Position numbers and translations under genes: made by a program. Under the pieces are notes generated by a model. That model worked only from the letters and a program-made list of their open reading frames with translations, was not told the origin of the DNA and did no database searches. DNA of 33,209 nt. Source: a virus. Positions 5,915-13,285 of the stretch are shown piece by piece; positions within the stretch are counted from its first letter, which is position 1, and the number at the start of each line of letters is the position of its first letter. The DNA lies in IMG/VR virus record IMGVR_UViG_3300009788_000228, positions 1 through 33,209 of that record, one strand, 5' to 3'.

Positions 5915-7516
5915 ATGACAGCGGCAGCTGCTCACATGTTTGGCGAGATGGCAGAGGAGTTTCGCCTTTATTTGAACCAAGAGGGAATCAAGGGCTACGA
6001 TATCAAAGCACAAATCACTGGCATTCGTAAACTCCGACCGCATATAGAGCAGATAGTCAAGCGCAATATGCAGGCCAACATCACGGACGTAATCAAAGAA
6101 GGTGCAGAGGGAACGCGCTCAGTGGTGGGCACATCTTTTGGATTGACAAATGACGAGGCTGTGAAGTTCGCTAGTGAACACACATCCGCCCTCGCAGGGG
6201 AGATAGCAGAGAACTCCGTGGAAACCGTAAGAGAGGTCATCACAGACGGAATCAAGAACGGTCGGCCAGTTAAAGAGACTCGAAAGCTCTTGGAAGAGCG
6301 GTTTGCCGATTGGGGCGCTGACAGAGCAGAGATGGTAGCACGTACCGAGACACTTAGAGCAGCCAACATGGGTTCGCTTGAAGTCTTGAAGAAGGGCGGT
6401 GTTGATTATAAGCAGTTTATAGCCGCCCCAGACGCTTGTGGTACTTGCTTGGCTATACACGAACAGGTCTATAGACTCAAGGATACCTTTCTTGCTAAAG
6501 GAGACAGCCTTAATACGGCTACTGAGACATTCAAAAACGGCTACATGTCTATGCCAGCGCCACCCATCCACCCGAGATGCCGTTGTACTATCGGCGGAGT
6601 TCCTGGCAGCATGGTTGACGAGCGAAGTTATATGACCGTGAAGTCGGGCAAAAAGAGCGCGGATGGCATAAACGAAGTAATGGGTATGTTTGGCGAGCTA
6701 GACCCTGCCAGAGAGTTTAGTCACATGAGGAATGGGCTTAGAGACACGGTAATCACTCGAACGGTTGAAAATGGAACCGCCGAAATAACCATACGGCGTT
6801 ACGGAGACAGAATGAGCGTTTTCTTGAAAGACATGGGAACCTCTGTCCCAACTGCCGAAAACTGGGCCGGAGAGGTAGGACAGCTTGCATATGGTGACCT
6901 CCACACTTGGTTGCCTGATGCCCAAGGAGCAGGCAATGTCAGCATTCGTCTTTTAGCTGGTGACTCTGGTAGTCTGGTCTCCTTATCATCGAAAGCAGTA
7001 GCAGAACCAACCGTCTTTACATTTTCAGATGCAGCCAGCAAAGCAGCATGGGTAGATAAGTTTGGCAGCATAGCGGAAGCGTACCCAGAACCCACCAAGC
7101 TGCTTACACTGGTTAAAGATGAAAAGTTCGCGCTAAAGTATAGCAACAATGTGGCAGAAACCTATCCGACAGGAAGCAAAGAGGCCATACGCTTTAATAG
7201 CAACTTTACACGGGCCAAATTAGATAGGGAATATGCCAAAGCGTATAGAGATGGGTATACGACCATAAGGAATGCTGATGAAGCAGCTACCCATGAGTTC
7301 GGGCATGTGGTTCACACGTACCTAGAGAACCAGGGGATTGATTACACTAATCTAAGACAACCAGGAGAGAAAGTTATAAGTGACTACGCCACAAGAAACC
7401 ATAATGAATATTTTGCGGAACTGTTTACTAAATTCCACGAACAGGGTTTTGATGAAAGCAGAAAAGACATGCGAGAACTGAAATTTGTACTACAAGCAGG
7501 AGGCTTGATACCATGA
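5915..7516 (+). CDS. MuF-type head protein with C-terminal zincin metallopeptidase domain
   Basis: Counted from ATG 5915 the protein has 533 residues. Residues 1-230 are the MuF (phage Mu gpF/SPP1 gp7-like) domain: a long helical part, ARTE (142-145), CGTC (175-178) and HPRCRC (219-224). MuF proteins sit at the portal and can enter the cell with the DNA. The C-terminal part (about 240-533) ends with HEFGHVVH (460-467) and NEYFAELF (497-504), the HExxH plus downstream glutamate arrangement of zincins, closest in outline to anthrax lethal factor; Glu498 or Glu502 would be the third ligand. ATG 5915 has only AAGG two bases upstream. The same frame is open back to 5813 with protein-like sequence but no ATG, GTG or TTG, so the true N-terminus probably comes from frameshifting out of the portal gene. 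Confidence 0.8.
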   Translation: MTAAAAHMFGEMAEEFRLYLNQEGIKGYDIKAQITGIRKLRPHIEQIVKRNMQANITDVIKEGAEGTRSVVGTSFGLTNDEAVKFASEHTSALAGEIAENSVETVREVITDGIKNGRPVKETRKLLEERFADWGADRAEMVARTETLRAANMGSLEVLKKGGVDYKQFIAAPDACGTCLAIHEQVYRLKDTFLAKGDSLNTATETFKNGYMSMPAPPIHPRCRCTIGGVPGSMVDERSYMTVKSGKKSADGINEVMGMFGELDPAREFSHMRNGLRDTVITRTVENGTAEITIRRYGDRMSVFLKDMGTSVPTAENWAGEVGQLAYGDLHTWLPDAQGAGNVSIRLLAGDSGSLVSLSSKAVAEPTVFTFSDAASKAAWVDKFGSIAEAYPEPTKLLTLVKDEKFALKYSNNVAETYPTGSKEAIRFNSNFTRAKLDREYAKAYRDGYTTIRNADEAATHEFGHVVHTYLENQGIDYTNLRQPGEKVISDYATRNHNEYFAELFTKFHEQGFDESRKDMRELKFVLQAGGLIP

Positions 7517-7692
7517 TGACTCTACCGCCCAAATGTTTAGAGTGCAAGCATTTCCACCACTTGCCAACGACTCCCAGAACGTGTGAAGCTTTTCCAGAAG
7601 GGATACCACAGGAGATTTACTTTGAGGGAGCCGACCACACGAAACCCATAAAAGGGGATGGTGGAATTACGTTTGAGCAGGCAGAAGAATAG
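7513..7692 (+). CDS. Small Cys/His-rich conserved phage protein
   Basis: A 59-residue protein starting with an ATGA overlap on the MuF stop codon. It contains CLEC (residues 8-11), KHFHH (12-16), Cys24 in the phrase CEAFPEGIP (24-32), and His42 before KPIKGDGGITFE. This Cys-x2-Cys...Cys...AFPxGIP...H...GDxGIxF layout recurs in short proteins found beside MuF genes in phages, and the Cys/His set suggests one zinc. Its role is unknown. The TAG stop (7690-7692) doubles as the first three bases of the -35 box of the next promoter. Confidence 0.7.
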   Translation: MMTLPPKCLECKHFHHLPTTPRTCEAFPEGIPQEIYFEGADHTKPIKGDGGITFEQAEE

Positions 7693-7718
7693 ACAATAAC
7701 CGCCAGCTATGATAAAAT
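7690..7718 (+). promoter_or_regulatory. Promoter before the protease-capsid genes
   Basis: TAGACA (7690-7695), 17 bp, TAAAAT (7713-7718). The predicted start of transcription near 7725 is only about three bases before the GTG at 7728, so the transcript would be almost leaderless unless ATG 7737 is used. Confidence 0.55.
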
Positions 7719-7727
7719 ACGAAACGG

Positions 7728-8666
7728 GTGAACTATATGCTTGACTACATACAAACTGAATTAGAGATTAAAGCATTCGACGGTAAACAGAGAACCTTCG
7801 ATGCAGTTGCTGCTGGTATTGGGAACGTAGATAACGGTGGTGACGTTTTCGCGCCTGGTGCGTTTAAGCGTTCGATAGGTGGGGCAGTCAAAGCAGGCAA
7901 GGTCAAGTTCTTAGATGCCCACCCCTACAAGTATCCAGGGATACCAAGCACCAAGTATGTGCTAGGAAAAATCATGGCAGCTTACGAACTGGAAGACAAG
8001 CTTGTGGTTCGTATCTTTGTAAGCGACACGGCAGACGGCACCGATTTACTGACAAAAATTCAGGACGGCGTGATTGATGCGCTGTCCGTAGGCTACATAG
8101 CAGTCCAACAACATTTTGAAGAAATTGATGAAAAGGTTGTACGTGTTCTTGAGGAGGTGAAACTGATGGAAGTAAGCGCTGTTATTTGGGGGATGAACGA
8201 TAGAGCCACCATTGACGCTCTGAGCGTGAAAGAGCAAGCCGAGAAAGCAGGCGCAGAGATTAAGGGCTTAACCTACGGGGCGACTCTTAACGAGGAGACC
8301 GCGCAGGATGCGCTCTGGAAATCGAATCAGACGTTCAACGAAACGCTCGCCGACATCCTTAAAGATGATTCGGTTGAAGAGAAGGCACCGCTACTCCAGA
8401 AGGCACTTGACGATTACAAGGGCGCACTATCGACTCTCTTAGGTCTGGAAGACGCTAAGTTGACAGGCAACGACAATGAGTTTATAATCAGGGCGAACGA
8501 ACCGCTAAATGCACTTCTTGAAGGAGCGCAGGCACACGGCGAGGAAGAGGAGAAAGAAACCAAATCCGAAGCCGTCCCGTCTGAATCCGAAGGAACCCGC
8601 GAAGAGGAGAAACAAATTGCTCTGACTGAAAGGGTAACCAACCTACGAATTGACAGGTTGAGATAA
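7728..8666 (+). CDS. Prohead protease with C-terminal scaffold-like extension
   Basis: A 312-residue serine protease of the HK97/herpesvirus assemblin type (U35), which trims scaffold and capsid protein inside the prohead. Residues 1-165 form the protease: the typical start 'FDAVAAGIGNVDNGGDVFAPGAF' in outline (24-46), His65 in LDAHP, Ser120 in DALSVGY (118-123) and LMEVSAV (146-152) with Glu148. Residues 175-312 are helical and acidic (EEEEKETKSE), as in protease-scaffold fusions. GTG 7728 has no upstream ribosome site; ATG 7737 is the alternative start. The capsid gene follows after 23 bases, the standard order. Confidence 0.9.
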   Translation: MNYMLDYIQTELEIKAFDGKQRTFDAVAAGIGNVDNGGDVFAPGAFKRSIGGAVKAGKVKFLDAHPYKYPGIPSTKYVLGKIMAAYELEDKLVVRIFVSDTADGTDLLTKIQDGVIDALSVGYIAVQQHFEEIDEKVVRVLEEVKLMEVSAVIWGMNDRATIDALSVKEQAEKAGAEIKGLTYGATLNEETAQDALWKSNQTFNETLADILKDDSVEEKAPLLQKALDDYKGALSTLLGLEDAKLTGNDNEFIIRANEPLNALLEGAQAHGEEEEKETKSEAVPSESEGTREEEKQIALTERVTNLRIDRLR

Positions 8667-8689
8667 CAAGAAAGGAGTGCAAAAACCTA

Positions 8690-10036
8690 ATGGATTACAA
8701 AGAGAAAATTGACGCTCTGAACAAGGACATTACCAAGGCGGCTGACGAGGCCAAGGTGATAATGGACGAGTTTAGTGGGAAGGCAATGCCAGAGGCGAAA
8801 GCTGATGCTGTTGATAAGCTCTGTGTAGAGGCTGAGGATATGCAGGTAGAGGTCAAGCGGTACGAGAAGTTGCTTGGCATCGACGAGCATACCCGCAAGC
8901 TAGATATGCGCGTCCCTCACAAAGAGGGCAAAGAGCCGAAGAATCCCGCAGAGGGCGAAGAGGAAGAGATTAAAGACGACCCCATAGTTGGTCACATCAC
9001 AATCGGTCGTATGTACACCCTTGCGAAAGAGTATGCAGACGGGAAGAGGCAGAGCTTTCAAGGCTCCTCGCCGATGACAAAGATGGAAGCCAAGGATGGG
9101 CTTGTTGCGATTACAAAGAGCCAGCTTGAGGAGATTAAAGCCTCTGATGTTACGACATCAATTGCTGGTGACCTGATTCGCAACGACCGAGTTGGCGAAA
9201 TCATCCGAGAGGAAGACCGTCCGCTCCGTGTTCGCGGTCTGCTCACCGTTGGTGGGACAGGCAGTGACACAATCGAGTACCTGGAAGAGACATTTGACAG
9301 CCAGGCCGCTGGCGTACCCGAAGTTTTCCAAGGCGAGGCTACCAAGCCGAAGTCTGACATTCGGTACGAAGAGAAGACCGCTGTTGTGAAGCAAATCGCC
9401 CATTACATCCGAGTTTCTAACAAGATGATGGAAGATGCGCCGCAGCTACAGTTGGCAATCGACTCCCGCCTGTCCTATGGACTGGACAAAGAGGAGGAAG
9501 ACCAGCTGCTCTGGGGAACTGGTGCGAGCAATGACTTGACCGGCATTCTTAACACAGTCGGTATTCAAGACTATGCGACCGCTATCCACGCCGTTCGCGG
9601 TGACGATACGGACGATACCTTGCTTGACAAGATTCGTCGGTCACGTACAAATGTCGAACTTGAGTTTCTCGAAGCTTCCGGTGTGGTTCTCCACCCGCTA
9701 GACTTTGAGGAAATCGAGCTGTTGAAGGGCACTGACAAACGCTACCTGTGGGTAACCGTTCCGGCTGGTGGGGGTACAAGAGTATGGCGACTCCCTGTAG
9801 TAGAGACCGTAGCTGTTGCAAGTCCCGCTGGCACTGGCGAACGTCATTGCTTAGTAGGCGCTTTCAAGATGGGCGCGGCAATCTTTGACCGCACCGGCAC
9901 GAACATCGAAATTGGTTATGCCAATGACGACTTCATAACGAACTATAAGCGAGTCCGAGCTGAGAAACGTTTGGCGCTCATAGTTTGGAGACCGGCTGCT
10001 TTCATCGACATCAAGACAGAAGATGCCGCAAGCTAA
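8690..10036 (+). CDS. Major capsid protein (HK97 fold)
   Basis: A 448-residue shell protein. Residues 1-70 are a helical coiled-coil segment like the HK97 delta domain, followed by an acidic linker (80-97) that the upstream protease probably removes. The core has DLIRNDRVGEIIREEDRPLR (161-180), the beta-rich stretch SDTIEYLEETF (192-202), WGTGASNDLTGIL (275-287) and VVLHPLDFEEIELLKGTDKR, all usual for HK97-type capsids. ATG 8690 has AAAGGAG (8671-8677) 12 bases upstream, a slightly long spacing. A terminator follows, fitting a heavily expressed unit with the protease. Confidence 0.95.
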   Translation: MDYKEKIDALNKDITKAADEAKVIMDEFSGKAMPEAKADAVDKLCVEAEDMQVEVKRYEKLLGIDEHTRKLDMRVPHKEGKEPKNPAEGEEEEIKDDPIVGHITIGRMYTLAKEYADGKRQSFQGSSPMTKMEAKDGLVAITKSQLEEIKASDVTTSIAGDLIRNDRVGEIIREEDRPLRVRGLLTVGGTGSDTIEYLEETFDSQAAGVPEVFQGEATKPKSDIRYEEKTAVVKQIAHYIRVSNKMMEDAPQLQLAIDSRLSYGLDKEEEDQLLWGTGASNDLTGILNTVGIQDYATAIHAVRGDDTDDTLLDKIRRSRTNVELEFLEASGVVLHPLDFEEIELLKGTDKRYLWVTVPAGGGTRVWRLPVVETVAVASPAGTGERHCLVGAFKMGAAIFDRTGTNIEIGYANDDFITNYKRVRAEKRLALIVWRPAAFIDIKTEDAAS

Positions 10037-10082
10037 GTTGAAAACCGAGGCAACGTGTAAAGACCGTTGTAGTTACGCATAA

Positions 10083-10113
10083 GGGGGGCGGGGTAACCCG
10101 CCTCTCTCTTTCT
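10083..10113 (+). terminator. Rho-independent terminator after the capsid gene
   Basis: GGCGGG (10087-10092), loop GTAA, CCCGCC (10097-10102), extendable by G-U and G-C pairs outside, followed by TCTCTCTTTCT. The tail is pyrimidine-rich rather than pure T, so termination may be partial. Confidence 0.65.
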
Positions 10114-10124
10114 AAGGAGAGAAT

Positions 10125-10703
10125 ATGGACAGAGAACGATTTATGGAGCTTGTGGAGCTGACAAAGACAGTAGACGAGCGCCCGAAGGTTCTCAGAGACC
10201 TTATCAGGCGACCAAACTCTTTTCACTACTACAAGCTTTTCGTCCATCTCGGCCAACAGACTCACCCAGAGTTGATTGTCGAGTTGGGAACCAACCAGGG
10301 TGTCGGCGCGTTACACTTCCGCCACGGCACAAAAGATGCGCGAATCATCACCGTCGATATCAAGCGAACGCAAAAGATAGAAGACCGCTTGTTTGCCCAT
10401 AACGTCGAGGGTGTGATTTGTGACGCTACAGAGTACGCGGCACAAGTCGAAGACGGCACGGTTGATATCTGCTTCATAGATGCCAACCACCTGTATGAAG
10501 ATGTAAAGTCAGATACACACGCTTGGTTGCCCAAGATGAAAAAGGGTGGCATTATGCTGTTCGATGACGTTTGGTTGGAAGAGTACCCAGTCGGCGTTAA
10601 GACAGGTATGCGTAGATTCTGGGACGAGCTTGAGGGCGACTTTGAGAAGTTTGAAGTTAAGTACCTCCACCCGTCTGTGAATTTTGGCGTTGTATTGGTA
10701 TGA
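10125..10703 (+). CDS. Class I SAM-dependent methyltransferase
   Basis: A 192-residue Rossmann-fold methyltransferase of the Methyltransf_24/CmcI-like kind. It has VELGTNQGVG (residues 52-61, SAM-binding motif I), TVDIK (76-80, acidic residue for the SAM ribose), FIDANHLYEDVKSD (117-130) and GGIMLFDD (141-148). FIDANHxYExVxxD is typical of methyltransferases encoded in sugar or natural-product clusters, which O-methylate small molecules or sugars. No DNA-methyltransferase motif (DPPY) is present. It opens the glycan cassette and overlaps the next gene (ATGA). The substrate is unknown; a sugar hydroxyl is the best guess from context. Confidence 0.82.
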   Translation: MDRERFMELVELTKTVDERPKVLRDLIRRPNSFHYYKLFVHLGQQTHPELIVELGTNQGVGALHFRHGTKDARIITVDIKRTQKIEDRLFAHNVEGVICDATEYAAQVEDGTVDICFIDANHLYEDVKSDTHAWLPKMKKGGIMLFDDVWLEEYPVGVKTGMRRFWDELEGDFEKFEVKYLHPSVNFGVVLV

Positions 10704-11437
10704 GGCACTTCATTGTCACCCGGTTTCACTACAGCCCAGACCTAAAAGCCGCTAATGCAAAGGGCAAGCAAAACTTTCTTGGCCGAGCTAAGCTGGGGCC
10801 AAAAGGCTATGTGAAACACCGAATAGAGCTGTTCAATCAGTTTACCAAGCCCTCTATTCTGGGACAAACGTGTCAAGACTTCCGCTGGTTGATTCTGGGC
10901 AACCCCGAAGTCGATGTACCAGGCGCTAAATTCTTTGGGGAAGATTGTGACGCTCCTCTGCCCACTACAATGACAACCGCTTACATGGACTTCATCAGAA
11001 ATACCGCAAACGAGGACGAGTTGATTTTGATGACTCGTATAGATAACGACGATATAATGATGCCGACCTACATTGAGCATATGCAGGAACTAGCGACCGA
11101 GCCGGGACTCTATGAGTTCTTGGGCTATCGCTTGGATGTTCGCAACAAAACATTCTACGAGGATACGGTTCATCACGAAGAATGCACATCCCCCTTCACA
11201 ACGCTCGTTTCGAGGGCAGGCGACCTACGGAACGTCTATGAGCGCAACCATACCTGGATGTGGAGATACTATCCGCTTACCATCCTTGAGAGTCGGGAGT
11301 GGGTACAGGTGATTCACAAGAGCAACTGGGTTTTGAACAGATGCAGCACAATCACGACAGCAAGCAAGGGCAAGAAAATTGAGATGCACCCTTACGTTCG
11401 GAGTCTCTGTGGACTTCCGCCTGGTCGTAAGGTATAA
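10700..11437 (+). CDS. Putative rhamnosyltransferase-like glycosyltransferase (GT-A)
   Basis: A 245-residue protein resembling the Rhamno_transf family: an N-terminal strand with FIVTRFHYS (residues 4-12), HRIELFNQFTKPSILGQTCQ (40-59), FRWLILGN (61-68), and the metal-binding motif TRIDNDD (112-118) in place of a DXD motif, followed by YIEHM. These proteins are GT-A-like and transfer a sugar, annotated as rhamnose, to surface polysaccharide or protein. The acceptor is unknown. ATG 10700 overlaps the methyltransferase stop codon, so the two are coupled. A new promoter lies at its 3' end. Confidence 0.75.
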   Translation: MRHFIVTRFHYSPDLKAANAKGKQNFLGRAKLGPKGYVKHRIELFNQFTKPSILGQTCQDFRWLILGNPEVDVPGAKFFGEDCDAPLPTTMTTAYMDFIRNTANEDELILMTRIDNDDIMMPTYIEHMQELATEPGLYEFLGYRLDVRNKTFYEDTVHHEECTSPFTTLVSRAGDLRNVYERNHTWMWRYYPLTILESREWVQVIHKSNWVLNRCSTITTASKGKKIEMHPYVRSLCGLPPGRKV

Positions 11438-11438
11438 T
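11410..11438 (+). promoter_or_regulatory. Promoter before the nucleotide-sugar genes
   Basis: TGGACT (11410-11415), 17 bp, TATAAT (11433-11438), identical in -35, spacer length and -10 to the promoter at 20538. Transcription would start near 11445, leaving a 30-base leader with AGATAGG before ATG 11475. Confidence 0.6.
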
Positions 11439-11474
11439 CAACAGTAATGTACCCAACCAAAGATAGGCGATAAC

Positions 11475-12239
11475 ATGAAAATTCTTATCCAGGGACACGG
11501 CATGGTAGGTAGCACTCTCCATGATGGTCTCGAAGCGCTTGGTCACACAGACTTCACAATCCATGACCCCTACAAGGGGTTCGTTGCATCTCCTGACAGT
11601 CAATCAGTACGGGACGCGGATGTGCTGTTCTATTGTGTTAATGACAAAGATGGCCGAGTTAGTGATGGGACGCTTATCGAAAAGATGGTTGGTAAGCTTG
11701 TCATTATCAAGACGACTATCGAAGTTGGAGAGACCGAGCAGTTACAGAGTATGTATCCCGGCGTGAAGATAGTATTCATGCCCGAGTTCTTACGGGAAGA
11801 CTCGCCGCTCAGTGACTTTCTGAGACCAGACCACATAGTCTTTGGCGCAGTCGATGACGAATATTCCCGCTATGCCAACACGATTCTCTTTACAAACTTA
11901 GAAGGCCCACGCTACTTTGTGGAGCCGAAAGAGGCTGAGCTGATTAAGCTTGTATCGAATGTCTACCCCCTTATCAAGCTTGTATTTTTCAATGAGCTGT
12001 ATGACCTCTGTGAGAAACGGGAGATAGACTACAGCAAGGTAATCGCTCCCCAAAGAGCCAACAAATTCAACAGCGGAAAATATATGGAAATATTTAATAA
12101 AGGAGGAAGGGGCGGCGGTGGAAAGTGCTTGCCGAAAGACCTGGATATCTTGTTACAATCAGATATCGGTCGTGGGTTGCTGACGGCAGCTAAGAAGATA
12201 AACGACAAACTGCTTACTGACTGTCCCAAAACAAGATGA
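11475..12239 (+). CDS. Short UDP-glucose/UDP-ManNAc dehydrogenase-like protein
   Basis: A 254-residue member of the nucleotide-sugar 6-dehydrogenase family, which oxidises the C6 hydroxyl of a UDP-sugar to a carboxylate with NAD. It shows a Rossmann glycine motif GHGMVG (residues 7-12), MPEFLRE (102-108), EAELIKLVSNVY (153-164, Lys158 and Asn162) and GGRGGGGKCLPKD (210-222) with the catalytic Cys218. Full-length relatives have about 400-450 residues; the C-terminal UDP-binding domain is missing. Either it is a compact phage form, or it oxidises a substrate held differently. The next gene is a UDP-GlcNAc 2-epimerase, so UDP-ManNAc is a likely substrate, as for WecC; UDP-glucose remains possible. 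Confidence 0.78.
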   Translation: MKILIQGHGMVGSTLHDGLEALGHTDFTIHDPYKGFVASPDSQSVRDADVLFYCVNDKDGRVSDGTLIEKMVGKLVIIKTTIEVGETEQLQSMYPGVKIVFMPEFLREDSPLSDFLRPDHIVFGAVDDEYSRYANTILFTNLEGPRYFVEPKEAELIKLVSNVYPLIKLVFFNELYDLCEKREIDYSKVIAPQRANKFNSGKYMEIFNKGGRGGGGKCLPKDLDILLQSDIGRGLLTAAKKINDKLLTDCPKTR

Positions 12240-13285
12240 CTACCAAAAAACCCATGAAGGGAAAGAACCTATTCGTTTATGGAACACGGCCAGAGCTTAT
12301 CAAGTTGTACCCAGTTGTGAGAGCAACCGAAGATAAGTACGTGGTCTGTACAGGGCAGCACAAAGAGCTGCTGGACAAAAGCTTGATGACTCCCGACACA
12401 GAGCTTAACCTTATGAAGCCAGGCCAACGGCTGCTCACTACAGTAGATGCCATTATCTGTTACATGTCTTGGATTATCGAGTTCTGCAATCCCGAGCGCG
12501 TGATAGTACAGGGCGACACGGCGACAGCTTACGCTACAGCCATGGTTGCGTTTCACCAGGGAGTCCCGATTGCTCACGTAGAGGCAGGCTTGCGGTCATT
12601 CTGTAGATACGAGCCATGGCCCGAAGAAGTCTACCGCATGTTTATTTCCTCAGTAGCCAATCTACACTTTGCTCCGACGAAGCAAGCAGCGGCCAACCTA
12701 AGACGCTTGATGCCTTACGGAGATGCCAACGAAATTCACATAACTGGCAACACAGTCATTGATGCTGTCAATGAGTTGGCCCCCAAGCATACTCTCGACC
12801 CTACTGTTTTGGTGACGCTCCATAGAAGGAACGCGCCGGTTGGCATGTATTCTGCCGGTATCCTCAAGCTTGCCAGGGAGTTTCCAGAGAAAACGTTTAG
12901 GGTGCTGACACATCCGAACGCTACCGGACAGCAACTCAAGCACGAATTAGAGGGCAAGCAGGGGATTGACCTGCTCGAACCTATGCACTACCTAGAGTTC
13001 CTAAAGGAACTTGCTAGGTGCTATATGGTAATGACGGACAGCGGGGGATTGCAAGAGGAAGCTCCCGCACTAAACAAGCCAGTCATTGTACTCAGAGAGA
13101 AAACCGAACGTCCCGAAGGACTTACTGGCGGAGCCTTTCTTGCACCAGACGCTAACAAGATGGTCGAGGTAGCGCGAATGCTCCTGACAAGCCCCATCCA
13201 CTATATCAACGCTGCCACTGCCAAGAACCCTTACGGTGATGGTCACGCTGGAGAAAAAATAGCCGAGGTGCTGAATCGTGCATGA
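12236..13285 (+). CDS. wecB: UDP-N-acetylglucosamine 2-epimerase
   Basis: A 349-residue GT-B-fold enzyme converting UDP-GlcNAc to UDP-ManNAc. Family motifs are in order: GTRPELIK (residues 16-23), CTGQHKELL (38-46), VQGDTATA (91-98), HVEAGLRS (114-121), WPEEVYR (128-134), HITGNTVIDA, VTLHRRN, LTHPN and MTDSGGLQEEA with the following VLREKTERPEG. The usual PEExNR is PEEVYR here, a change at a conserved Asn beside an otherwise intact active site. Length is normal. ATG 12236 overlaps the dehydrogenase stop codon, so the pair WecB-WecC for UDP-ManNAcA synthesis is suggested. Confidence 0.92.
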   Translation: MTTKKPMKGKNLFVYGTRPELIKLYPVVRATEDKYVVCTGQHKELLDKSLMTPDTELNLMKPGQRLLTTVDAIICYMSWIIEFCNPERVIVQGDTATAYATAMVAFHQGVPIAHVEAGLRSFCRYEPWPEEVYRMFISSVANLHFAPTKQAAANLRRLMPYGDANEIHITGNTVIDAVNELAPKHTLDPTVLVTLHRRNAPVGMYSAGILKLAREFPEKTFRVLTHPNATGQQLKHELEGKQGIDLLEPMHYLEFLKELARCYMVMTDSGGLQEEAPALNKPVIVLREKTERPEGLTGGAFLAPDANKMVEVARMLLTSPIHYINAATAKNPYGDGHAGEKIAEVLNRA

